From contig OZ023275.1 in the NCBI GenBank assembly GCA_964007475.1, positions 31,873,619-31,937,618 on the forward strand: 64,000 nt of DNA, given 5' to 3'. Positions 47,455 through 60,931 of the stretch are shown in pieces. How positions within the stretch are numbered: position 1 is the stretch's first letter; each line of letters starts with the position of its first letter. Made by a program: the position numbers and the translations under genes. The notes under the pieces are model-generated. The model saw only the letters and a list, made by a program, of their open reading frames with translations, ran no database searches and was not told the origin of the DNA. The stretch is from Hybos culiciformis (taxonomy: Eukaryota > Arthropoda > Insecta > Diptera > Hybotidae).

Positions 47455-50400
47455 GCTTTTCATTTTTCCTATATATATAACAATAGCACTGTAAAGACAA
47501 AAGCTTATCTGTAGGAATAAACTAACATAAGAAAATGAATGTCCTAAACATAATTTTCGTTATCATTAAAGCTTAATTGGAAGCTTCTACATTTAAAATA
47601 CCATTTCTATATATAGTTTTTTTTCTTCTTATTTTCAACTGACCTCAAATAATATACATACAAAATGTATGTAAATTAATGAATATCAAATATCCTACTA
47701 TGACCTCATTTAGATACGGATATTCGGATTTCTTTTCTTGTTTTAATAAAAAACATAAATCAAATAACATAATAAATGGTGTACATATCTACATATTAAT
47801 ATTACTATATTTCGTCCTCAAATTATAATTTGTTCTTGTGAACTGAAATGAATATAAAATTTTCAATGAAAGTCAAAACCAAATTTTAATCCTACCTAAA
47901 AATTATTAAAAAGGACTACCTACATTATGTTTTTGACAAATTGTCAAAAGTAATTTTTTTTTTCAAATGTCATTACCCTCTAAATAAAAACATTATACCA
48001 TACTACATAGCTAACATTAAAAATAAAAAATAAAAAATAATGTGCATAGTATGAAACAGGCAAGGTCAGTAATATTTGAATGGGAATTATGAAAAATAGT
48101 GTACATACGATATAAAAAATATTTTTACTCTAATTTGTAAACATTTTGCTATCACATTATTGTTTCATGCCTTTTAAGAAAGTTATTAGGTACATATAAA
48201 AAAAAAATATGTACGATATAAATTTTATGAAAATCTCTTTTGAGTTTTAATTTTAAAAATATAATTATTTTACTACATTATTTTAGATTTTCTACTCATA
48301 CAGAATTTCTACTTAAAGATTATAAATAATATCTCTTAAAAAATTAAAAAACATCTCAAAAATTAAATAAATTTATACTCTTAAAAATATAAGTGGTTTT
48401 TTTTTTTAATTATTTGCTCTTATAATTTTCTTATTTTTTTTTATCGTCAATTTTACGATAATTCTTTCTTTGATATTTTTAAAGGGTATAAAAATTTAAT
48501 AAAATTAGTTTCACGTAGTAGTAAGATTTAAGTATATAATATCAAAAATGAAGAAAGAACCGACGAAATTTCAAAATTTATAGATTATGTTATAAAGTTC
48601 ATTTAAGTTTTAACGAATTATATGTTGAAAATTATTAGTATGTGGTCGATGAATGTCGATTAAAGGAATGGTCTCCAAGCAATCAAACTGGGAGATGAAA
48701 ATGGATTTCTAAGAAAATTTGTAATTACATGTCGATTAATGTGCATGAGCTTAGACCCAATTTAGGATTTGGACTAGGAGGCTGAAAGATGGTTTCGATA
48801 AAAATTGATACATTGATACATTGTATAGTTGATAATGATAGTAAAATAAATTCAAATCTTGAAAGCGAGTTCCATGCTTCATTTATTAAGTTTAATAAAA
48901 TCTCGAAATTAATTTTAACACAGCTGTAATAGTACTATTAATTGTCAAACTGGAATTTATAAGTCATAAGAAAATTTTTGTAATAATTTTATTAAATGGA
49001 AAATATTGAAAATTTCACTACGAATGTATTGAAAAAAAAAATTATAATTTTAACATACAGAAAAAAAATACTATCAACAGCTGATCTGCAAGCAACAAAA
49101 AATTTTTTTTTTAAATAAACAAACAAAAATTTTATTCAATTTAAGAGAATTTTGAATAACAATGAAAAATATCGTATAAACAAAATGAAACAAAGAATTT
49201 TTAACTTTATTCATTCATTCATTTCTTATCATTTTTGAGTGTATAAAATATTTTCGTATTTTTTTTTTCTATGTAAAGGAAATTTTTCCATCAAATAACT
49301 CAAAGCCACGCGCCTGTATTTTCAATTTCATTTTTTTTTTTCCACTTAATTTTTCTCTCCATGTATGATTTTTCTATTTGGTTTTAATTTTATCACGTTT
49401 AAGATTTTTTTTCATTAAAAAAAACATTTCTTGTTATCTTTTTTCTGTTTTGTTTTTTTTTTTTGGGTACCTATAATACAATTCTCTCGCATCTCTTCAA
49501 TTTTAGTATTTTTTTGTTTTTTTTTTTTCATTCACTCAGGTCAGATTTCTGATACACAAGAAGATATATATTTTTTTTTTTTTATTATTTTGAATTGTTC
49601 TTTTTTTTTTTTTTGTACGTGGATTTATTACAAATTTTCACTCCAGTACATATCTCTCCGTGACTCAATTCGGTGGTTCGCGGTTTTTTCTCGTGACATA
49701 TCTTAAATTTCAAAAAAAAAAAAAAATACAAAAAAAGAAGAAGAAAAGATAAAAAAAAAAAAAAGAACAAGAAAAAAAAAAAGCCTAAAACTGGATTATC
49801 AATAATAAAAATAAAAAAAAAATAAAATAAATAAAAAATCATAAGCGGATATATACATTTATTTTTTTTTTGCTTAGAATTAATATGAAAAAAAAAAATT
49901 TACAAATTAAATAAGAATTTGTGTTCATAGTTTACAAAAAAAAAAATAAAAAATTCTTCAATTTCTATAAATTTGTTTCATTTATTTATTTATTTTTTTT
50001 TTTTTTGTCTTTTTGCTTGGAATGTCAAACGTACCGTTTTACTATTAAAGCAAAATTGTAAATAAAAAATTAATAATTTTTTTTGTTATTGTTTTGTTGA
50101 AAGAATTTTGAAGGCGGTAACCGCACAATAATAATCTTCCATTGACAACTCACAATAATTCTTAGTTTTAATTGTTTATCAATTTTGTTTTACAAAATTA
50201 TTGTTAAAAAAAAAAATTAATTGATTTAGAGAAGAAAAAAAAATTCAGTTCAATTATTAATTCCAAAACAAGCATAGGTTTTTGTAATTTTAAATTTTGA
50301 GTTCAATCCAACCAAATATTTTGTAAATGGAAAGTGACATTTAAGGTCTTCTAATTTTTTTTCATTGGAACTGATTGACTCATACGGATGTAATAGATTT

Positions 50401-53400
50401 TTGTTATGCCTCTCATGCATCAGAACCGCATACAGCAAGCATATAGGAGCTCAATTCAATGATCTTGGATAATCCAAAAAATACTAAAGTTTTTAAAACG
50501 AATAAAATTTAAAATTTTTGTTTGATAATTTTTTTTTTTTTAACTAAAAATAAAGGTTTCAATTGTCAATTTCTACGTGATAATTTAAAATTAAACTTCT
50601 AAAAGTGTCAAATTTTTTTTTAAATTCCTATTTTGATCAAAAAGAAAAAGTTACACAATATATTACTCCTCCACACATCCGTGCGTCCTACACTAGATTT
50701 CTTCTGTATAATTTTGAACTTTCACAAAAAGGATTCTAAAAATAATTTCTGCACGAATTTGAGCGTCCTACACTAATATCTCTCTCTTCATTGAATTTTA
50801 ACTTCCGCAAAAATGGTTGTCAAAATTATAACGAATTTTCCAATAATCTTTAAAGTATGATTTAATTTATTTTTCTTTTTATTTTTAGTTTAAAAACTAA
50901 AAAAGAAAATTAAAAGAAAAAGAAAAACTTTTAAAATTGCTTCCAATTGCTTAAAATTTGTCAATTTCTTATTAAATTAAAATATAAAATCTATAAAATA
51001 TATGGAAAAAAAAATTAAAAAAAATAAACCAAAATTTTGTCAATGAAATTTCCAAAAAATATATATTTATTAAAATAAAAACCATAACAAAATAATAATT
51101 GGATAAAGCTTACGTTAAAAAAAAATTTTTAATTAAAGAAAAAATAAAATAGAAAAAAGTGAAAATTTTAAATGATGAAAAATTCTTAGAATTAAGAAAA
51201 TTTAAAATAAATTTAAAAAAAAAATGAATATGGAAAAATTAAAAAGAAAACTTGAAAATTCATATTAACTACTTAACTGTGAAAAATTTAAAAAAATATG
51301 AATCATATCGTTCGATGAGAACGTCTTACAACCAGTAATGAAAAGTTTAATTGGAAATTATTTGTAAAAAAAAAAAACTTCAAAAAGGTATAAATTTTTT
51401 TTTTTTAATTAAAATTATATTTTGTTTTAAATTAATTTCAATAATTGTAACTCAATTTTTGACATCTCTTGTACAGATAGCCGAGATTCTACATTGTATC
51501 TTAAACGTTTTCTTCTACAGAAATGATTTTTTCGAACTCAATAAACTATCAACAATTTAATTAATTAATTCTCACAAACTTTACTTGCTTCGCTGTTAAA
51601 GATATCATCCAGATGCTTTTTAAAGCCGCTGAAAACTCAAATAAGTATAAATGAAATATATTTTTGAGAATAACAAAATAACGAAGAAAATATTGTCCTT
51701 GATATTTCCCATTTTTTTTTTTACACATTTTCCTTCTGTGACATTTGTTATTTCTTACAAAAAAAAATAATAAAAATGTTTTTATGTCATTATATATAGT
51801 ACTGATATCTTTGAGTTGAATGTTATTGATGCGTTCGTTATATTTTCTAATAAATAAGAAAATTTATTTTTTTTTCTTTCGGTGAAAAAATTTGCATTAA
51901 AATTCTTATTTTTCATTTCAATGTCAATTTTAAAAATCATCATATTACTCATTTTAGATATTACATACTTTAGATATTAATATCTTTAGATATTTATTCC
52001 ATCTCTACATCAGAAACATATTCAGGCAAAATAAGATTGTGTATAGTCTGTCAAATCTATAGTTAAGATTAAAAACAAAAATTTTTTTTTTTTGCGTAGT
52101 GCCTAACTCTCTTCGTGTCAATTTTATAACATCAATTTATTGTACATTTTTTCTATTTTTTTATTATTTTCTTGACAAAATGTTCAAGTTAAATGGAGTT
52201 TTTCCTATGAAAGTATAAAAAAAATAAATTGCCAAAAGGATGAACCTCTATTCAATTTGGCAATTTAAATAAGCGCCCGCCATTTGATACTATTTTAATG
52301 AAAATATCACAAAAAAAAAAATCAACGATGATGAAGCAAGCACGAATATTTAATGACCTCGAAACAGAAAAAAAAAACAGCATAAAAATGAAAAAAAAAA
52401 AAAAAATCTTTTTTGATACAAAAAAAAAAAAGGCGATGCATAATTTAAAGGGTAAAATCTATCAATTATCCTTTTTTTAATCGATTTCATTTTTTATTAT
52501 TACTTACTATTGAATACATTACAAAAAAAAAAAATTTAAGGCACGTTCTTTGATGAGAATTTTATATAAATTAAATATAAAGTTAAATTTTTTGTTTTTT
52601 TAAATATAGTCCAACTAAAAATTTGGAGCAATAAAAAAGGGTATTTTGTATTAACTATTGTAACTTGTTAAATGGCTACTGAAATTGAAACTGACATACT
52701 TTCAGCGAATTTAAAACCCAAGGGCCGTCCACAAAATAATATAAATATCAACAGAGGCCTATAGTCGCCCAAAATTTGGCAATATCCATCTAGATAATAT
52801 TCCTTTAAAAAAAAACAAAAACAGAAGCATCTACAAAAACATTAAATAAAACAAAAATCAAACTTTGATGGCAAAAATTAAATATTTTAATGTGATGAAA
52901 AGGCAAGGACATATTCTTCCCGATTTTTTATTTATTTTTTTTTATGTACAAAAATTCTTCTGCTTGAGTTCATTAAAACCCTTCAACCTTAAATTCAATT
53001 TTTTTTTTTAAATTTCTTTACGAAAAAAAAACATAACAAAAAAACAAAAAACAAAATAGCATTTAAAAAAGGACAACTTAAAACGTAGATACCTACCCAC
53101 CTACTTATTTATATGCAAAAAAAAAAGTATGTTTTGAATAATTTTTTTATTTTTTCGTCCTGACACAACATCACAAAAGCTTATTGCGGATTTTGAATGA
53201 AAAAAGAAAAACAAAAATAAAATAGAAAATTTCCAACGTAAAAGAAACATTAAAAATTTAAAATAAAATTATCTATTTTTTCTGTTTTTCCTATAAAAAA
53301 AAAAAAAAAAAGGATAAGCAAACAAGTGAAAATCCCTTGAAAATTATTCTTTTAAAATATATTTTATTATTTTTTTTTAAATTAAATAGAAAACAAAAAT

Positions 53401-56400
53401 TAAATATTAAATATTAATAAAAACAAAAATGTATTTAGGTTTTTTTTTTTTATATTAGTTTTTTAGAATTATAATTTTCACTCAAAACAATCGTAATAAT
53501 ATAAAATTTTTGACACAATTTCCAAGAAAAGAATTTTACTCATGAAAAAAAAAAATATATTTTTCACTTGATAACAGTAATTATTATTTTTAATTTGAGA
53601 ATTGTTAGTTTTTTTTTTACTAATTTATTGAGAGGAAAATATTTTCATATTTAATGTTTTTTTAATAGGATTAACAAAATTAACATTTTTTTTTTTCAAT
53701 ACCAAAATAAAAAATAATATCAAATTAAATCCTTAATTCTCTCATGATTTTTTAATAGGATTGAAAAAAAAGAGAAGAAAAAACTTTTCAAGTATTTTTT
53801 TTTTTGAGTGTAAAATTGAGAATAATTAAAAATTATTGAAAAAAAAAACGGAATAGTTTATTTAGAATCCAGACTAAAATATTGAATAAATTTTTGTGTA
53901 GAAAAATTTAATTTTCTTTAATCATTATAATATGAATAGTAAACATTAAAAAAAATAAGAATTGACTCATTAATAATTTACACTCAATTCAAGCACCTTT
54001 GAAATATAATCCCAAAACTAAAGAAGATATTGCCCCTGTTTAGAAAAAAAATAAAATAAATAAATATCCTAAAAATGACGCAGGACATTTTCACCTCTTA
54101 GTTATCTTATGTTGAGGAAATTTTTTTGTGAGATATTTTCTCGTTTCTTAAAATTTTTCTAATTTTTGAGTTTTATATTAAAAATTTCTATGAATAAAAA
54201 TATTCAATATTTTTTTTTTTTTTTACCAATATAAAAAATAATCTTAATTTTTGTTTTTAATTAATTAATTATTATGATTCTAAATCATATTATTTAAACT
54301 GAAACAAAAATTAAAATAATAATATATAAAAACTTTGTCATTAAAATTCTAGGAGTATTTATTTTTTTTTAAATAAAATCCTACAATCCTTCTCCGCGCA
54401 AGTCAAATTATAAAATCATAGAAAATTCTACTCATACTCAGAAATATTATGTTCCCTACATAAGATACAAGTTTTTCCCAAAAAAAAATAAAAAATTTAC
54501 CTGTTTGCAAGAAAACATTTTTTTTTTTTCACCTTTCCACTTTTCACTCAAAATTATTCCACATAATATCGCAAAATTTTTTTAGATTTTTACTTTTAAA
54601 TTATTTTTTTTGAAAATCAAATAAAATTTTCAATCGAACTTAAAACTGACAGTATGTAAAAAACTATTATATCTTTATGTACATATGTACGTGTTTATAA
54701 TACAAAAATTTGATGGAAATTTTTATTAAAGCTATATTGGCAATATTGCAAAATAAGTTTTCTTCAAACATTTTAGGTTAAATTTTTTGTTTTCGGAACA
54801 TAAATTTTTGTATTAAAAAAAAATCAAAATTAAATTTGGGTCAATTTAATAAAAGGATGAAAAAAAAATCGTAAAATTTACCTTCAAAATTATATACACA
54901 AGGAATTTTATTAAATTTTTTTTCTTTTTTTTACTATAAAAAAAAATAAATTATTTTTCATTCAAAAACATTGAGTGGAAATTTAATATAACACTGAGTT
55001 GAAAAAAAAAAAAATTATAATAATACAAAATAAAGTGTGTGTACATTTGAGAGAAAATTGTTTGTAGCCTTTTTTTTTTTTTTGTTTTTGTCCCCAAGTA
55101 CACTGATAAAAGAATGAAAAATTTTTATATTTATAATTTTTATTTTATTAAAGATAAGAAGAAACACAAAAAAAAATAAAAAATTGAATGAAATTGTGTT
55201 TTTTATGTACTTGATTATTATTCAGTTTTATCGAGAAAATTGAATCGATAAGATGTTTCGGGATTTTTTGTCTAATTTTATTTCGTATAATATTTGTATC
55301 TTTTACGATTAATGATTTTAACCACACGTATTATTAAATTTCAAATTTTTATTTCGTGTCATAAATAAACTCAAAAAATAAAAATTTTTTTTTGCGTTTT
55401 GGAAAAAATATTTAAAGTTTTTATATATATTTTTTTGAATTTCAAGTGCGAAATTAAATTATGAAAAACAAATAAATAAAGGTACCTACTTATTTTGTGC
55501 TCCCAAGAATGAATGTAGTATCAATAATTATTGAATAAAATTCATTGTCTAAAAATATGGACAAAAGTTGAAGCTTAATGACAGTATAAGACTTGTATTT
55601 TAATTATTTTATTCCGATACTAAAAATATTTGTGCCAATTAGTCTGTGCTTTAATAATTGATTTAAATTAATATTAATTTAATGTTAATTTAATATATAA
55701 AATAGAATATTGGCATTAATCAATTAAGTTCCATCATTTATTGATGCGATACTTAAATATATGGTAATGCCATTTGGAACTGAAATAACAAAATCTTTCT
55801 TTAAAATTCTCAGTATAGGAAAGAAACGATTAATTCATACTGCCAAGTTAAAACTGCACAACCCAAAATTTATAACTCCAATCAATGCATATATATTTGA
55901 TTTTTTTTTTTTCTGGTTTTGTCCCTCAAGCAAAATAAAAGTCAATTAATGAAGAGGAAAAACGCATTCTATAAATACACATATTACTGAATTTTTAAAA
56001 TTTTTATTTCGGCTTTTCAAAGTATCGTCCCCAAAAATTTAATATATATATATATGTTGTACATATATACAGAATTTTATTAAATGACAACTTATATTAC
56101 GTACATCCAGATTTTATTTATAAAAAAAATATATATGTACATAATATATGTTAAAAAACGGTCCAAATTTATTACACAAAGATTTGCAAAACAAAATAAA
56201 ATATAAAAAAAAATCACAAAAAAAAAAGAAAAGATAACAATTTCCTTTATAAAATTATATATGATTTTTTTTTTCATTTTGGTGTACCTCTTTTAACTAA
56301 CTCGTTAAACAAGTTTACGCCAAACGACCACAGCTTTTTAGATAAAAATTTTCTTCACATTAAGTGGGAACAAATCAACTTCTAACTTTAATATAAGTCA

Positions 56401-59400
56401 TTTTGTATATAAGTTCTTTCATATTTGAAGTTTCAGAACATAATATTTAAACTTTCTTTTCTTTGAGTTAATTTCCTTAAAAGAGGTGAAAATTATTATT
56501 TCGTAATATAATTTAATACGATACGTATTTTCATGTGCTTATACTTTCACTGTAACCTTCTTTGATCCACTAGTCATATATATACGATCTAGCTATAATG
56601 TTTCAAAAAGAAAAGGGTTAAACAGCAGCAGTTGTAATCTTATATTATACTATTTTTAATTTAATTTTTCATTTTAATTTAATTTTTTTAATACACCACA
56701 AAAAATAGCACAATTATTATCCACAGCTCAACACTTAATATGATACGAACTTCAATTTTGTGCATAAAAGTCAATAAATTTTGATGATAACTTACTAAAG
56801 TGGTATTATACGTTTTGAATACAGAGAAAAAATGAATTTCATTTTTTGGATTTTTTGGTGTTTAATACTTTTTGCTTTGAGTTTTAAAATTTGTTTCTCG
56901 TTTATTTAATATTTTCCAACGTTTTTTTTTTTTTTTTTTTGATAATATGCTTTAATCGAAGAATGTAGATCGACGAACCTTAGGTAAGCTATTAAAGCTG
57001 AAAATAGTTTCTTTAAAATTTTCATTGAAAAATTTCTGAAATAAATTTAACTAAACATCAGCTCAGCTAAATTGTGTCAGGATTCAATCAAAAGAGTCAT
57101 TCTATTTGATATCGAAATTGTTTTCTAGGAATAACCAAAATAACTATGAAATATATTTATGATATTAAACATTGGAAAAAAGAAAATGAAATTGAAAACA
57201 AATTATGAAAATATTTTTCGGGGAAAATTTTAATTATGTATTTAATGAGGAATTTCTTAAGTAATTTTTATCAGAAGGAACCCACGTTTAAAAATCTTGA
57301 TAATTTAAAAGAAAAATATAATGATTCTAAATTTATTAAAAACATATGAAAATAATTCTACTAAATTAATTTAGAGTTGTCGAAATCAGCATCCACTAAG
57401 CAACACTAACATAATAAGTTTCCAGGTATGAAAAGAAGAAAAAAAAAATAATTCTCTCGACAGGTGTACGACTTTTTTTTATGTACATTTAATAATATAA
57501 TTTTTTTTTATGTTTTTGCTTTGTGTATATATGTTTTTTATGCTTTTATGTTTCAATTTTTGTTTTAAACACAAAAAAAAAAAAAAAAAACTTTGATTTC
57601 TTTTATTTAATACTGGTAAAGGGGCAAAATATAAGAATAACGCAGTCTTTTATGGACCCGGGTTGAAGTGGTGAGGTGAATAAGGTTCAAGGAGTTTTTT
57701 TTTTTATTATTTCTTATTAAAAGAATCTGGTTCGTTTTTTTTTTTCTTAATTCGAATTTTATATTAATGCGTTGTGCTGTGAGGATTAAAAATAATAACG
57801 AAGAAAGAGAAGGTTATTTTGAGTAAAAAAAAAAAAAAGTAAATAAAAAAAAAAAAAGGATTGATTTTATTTTATGTTTTTATTTATTCAATTCGATCTA
57901 ATAAATTTTTTTGTTACAGAAAGGAATAAATAAAATATTTTTAAAAAATAATAATGTTTATTATATTGAATTTCAGACATTTTTTTTTTAATTCAATTAT
58001 ATTATATTATGTGTATATAAGTATGCACATAAATTATGTTTTAACATTATGTTTTATTTACATAATTTACGTATTATATACTATACAGACATTAACAACA
58101 AAAGGTCACCTTCTATCATCTTTCAACTAATTATGGTCACATTTATCTGAAATTCACTTAATGTAACTATACAGAATTTTTTTTTACATTTTTTCTAAAA
58201 TGTTCGCCTATCCGGCTGACTCTTTTTAAAGACAGGTTTTGATTGGAAAATAATAAGAATTATTGCCAGTGATATATGCGAATTTAAAAGACTTACAAAC
58301 TCTGATAGCATAATAACACGGTCATGGTGTCATTAAAACTAAAAGATGTAAAGTAGATTTTTATTTTTATATCATAATTTGCCAGCAATAAAATTTAATT
58401 TCCATTAAAAATCATCAAAAGACTAAATTTTCGATCGATCCCTCATCTTTGTTGTAAGTTGTAACACAAATCCTTTTAAAATTCTATTGACAACAGAATA
58501 AATTATTAACAAACCAATTAACCAATTAGCAGAATACTTATTAGGTATACCGGATAAGCATGTAATTTATTTTATTTTTATCTCAACAACTCAATATACT
58601 TTTTAAAAAATTTTAAAGGATTAAAAAATATATTTTGTATATAATAGTTTGTGTCAAACGAAATTAATAAGTAGACTATTTCGTAGTTCTTAATTTAAAG
58701 CATTTTTAAAGAACAAACAAAGTTCAAGCCAATCGTTGAACCTGAACTTATAATCTTATATGTCAATATCACTTCTGCAAGATCTTAAGTGAACTGTAAT
58801 TATTCAAGTACTGTCATGTAATATCATAAACTACAACAATACTTAAATACTAATTTCCAAACTTATGTTTATATAAGTATTTAAATAAACTATTAAATTT
58901 AACTAAAATTTAAATTCAAAAATAGAAAACAAAAAAAAGTATTTCTTTTTCATTTATTTAAATTATTTCTCTTGTAAAGAAGTTTTATATTTTATATAAA
59001 TACTCTATTTAGAAATCTTAAAGCCATTAAATCCCTAAATAAGATCAAAAAAAAAAGTCAGAAAAAAAAATCAGAAAAAAAAAATTTAATTTAATTATTT
59101 CAGCTTTCCTTCCGCATAAAACACAATTGCAAAATTAAATTTAAATATCCCAAAGAAAAAAATAAAAATCAATTTTACTTTTGGGTTATTATCATCCGGT
59201 TCTCTTTAAATTTCAGCAATCAAAATAATAATAATAATAATAGAAAAAAATAACAAAATAAAAATATTTCAATATCACACTTTAATATCAATTTCCCTTC
59301 AATTTATTTTCCAAAAAAGAAAAGCTTAAAAAAAAAACATTATTTTCTCTCCAGCGAGTTACCGAATAAGGTAGTATTTCCGACACGATTATCGCGATTA

Positions 59401-60580
59401 AAACATATATGCATGAAATTTTCTAATTATTAGAAAAATTGAAATTTTGTAAATCTTCCGATGGTAATAAAATTATTATTTTGGATTTTTTTTATAAGCA
59501 CAAACAGAGAAAATAAATTCTGCAACTGCAACTGCACGATATCAATTTCTACACAATCTAATTGAAATGAAACAGAAAAAAAATTAAAAACTGTCACAAT
59601 GTTGCGCCAACCAAATTTTTATTTCGAATTTTCAAATTAGATTTTTGTTATTTTTCTTCACATACATATATTTCCTACAAATTAAAATCGAAAATTTTCT
59701 AAACATGAACTAAAAAAGTTCAAATCATTTTTATTTTTAATACGAAACTGAAGTGTGTCAATTAAAAATTCAAATATATATGAACATAATGTATATTTTA
59801 ACTATTTAATTTACACACAACTGGAGAAAAAAAAAATAAGCGCATAAATTGCCTTAATCTAACTGCAAATGAAAATTATTACATGATATCTAAATATATA
59901 GGTAAATAGCATAATTAAAAAAAAATTAGATAAAAAAATAAAAAAATTTCTTCAAAACATAAAGTTTAAAAAAATGTTATGTACCTAGTGAAAGTTTTTT
60001 TTTATTTTTATTTTTTTATTATTATTATTACTATTAATTTTTTTTAATAACGCTGTTTGAAAATAAAAATAAAAAATAATAATAATAATCTTAGTGGAAT
60101 TAATGATTATTAAAAAATCATTATTTTCACACTTAATAAAATAAAATTACATTTCTTTTTTTTTTGGCGCTTTTTTTTTTTTTATTAATCTTTATAAATT
60201 TGTGTGCCTCTATTGGTTGATGACATAATAAAATATTATATCTCTGGGCAAAATATCAAATAAATATATATCTATGTTATGTAGGTAGGTAATATATGTA
60301 AACTTATTGTTTAATAATAAAAATTTATTGTTTGTCATTGCCATAGGACCAGAACGTAAAAAGGATTTTGTAGTAAAAAAAGAACATTACTCATTGATAA
60401 AAAAAAAAAATAACAAATATTAATCCAAACAAGTTTCATTTCTGTATATATTTCTAATTTCAAAATATTTCCAACTCCATATTGTTAGATTTATGAATTT
60501 ATGAAAAACAATGTTTTTTTTTGGATTTAATTAATTTCAAGAAAATTTTAAATAAAGAATTTTTTTTAATTTATTTTTAA
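47455..60580. other. AT-rich gene desert, right part
   Basis: About 13 kb of A/T homopolymer-rich DNA without a supportable gene. It contains a diverged 80-bp tandem duplication at 50683-50842, a T run at 56921-56940, and a short GC-richer patch at 57636-57692 (GACCCGGGTTGAAGTGGTGA). The open frames around 49431-49842 arise from T and A tracts. Confidence 0.5.
50683..50842 (+). repeat. Diverged ~80-bp tandem duplication
   Basis: Two blocks begin GCGTCCTACACTA (50683 and 50763) and share the order ATTTTGAACTTTCACAAAAA / ATTTTAACTTCCGCAAAAAT. Substantial divergence implies an old duplication. Confidence 0.5.
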
Positions 60581-60582
60581 TA

Positions 60583-60929
60583 CACTTATCCCTAGTTTAA
60601 CACGGTACTCGTTTAATACGTTTTCGATTTTACACGTTTTTTAATCATAGTTAATATTTTTTTATTTATATGAATTACATATTTTTTCGTTCTTATGAAG
60701 AAGATATTTTTAAGCATATTTTTTATTTTAGAAATAAATTGAATAATTTTTATGTGTCTATGATTAAATTGGTATTATTATATTTTATTAAATATAATCG
60801 TAACTTGTATTTTGTATGAAATAAATGACTGATTTTTCACTTTACATGGTTTTCCTATATAAAAATTAATTTTTCGAGTTTCAAGGTTTTATGAAGAACG
60901 TATCTCCCGTGTAAAACGAGGTATAGGTG
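60583..60929. mobile_element. TA-flanked MITE, 347 bp
   Basis: The left end is CACTTATCCCTAGTTTAACA and the right end is the inverse of CACCTATACCTCGTTTTACA. Both continue with CGG and a TACTCG/GATACG word. TA precedes and follows the element (60581-60582, 60930-60931). This fits a Tc1/mariner or pogo-type MITE. No coding capacity. Confidence 0.75.
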
Positions 60930-60931
60930 TA

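Noticed and set aside
49431..49842. Overlapping plus and minus hydrophobic frames
   Set aside because: Both are by-products of long T and A tracts (runs of Phe and Lys) and have no other support.
50250..50438. Minus frame LYAVLMHERHNKNLLHPYES and on
   Set aside because: The residue mix is slightly coding-like and it could be a transposon relic, but it is short, lacks a good start and has no recognised motif. Not strong enough to annotate.
58090..58115. AAGGTCACCTT as a nuclear-receptor (ecdysone-type) site
   Set aside because: A single half-site-like near-palindrome in 64 kb is expected by chance, and no gene is nearby.
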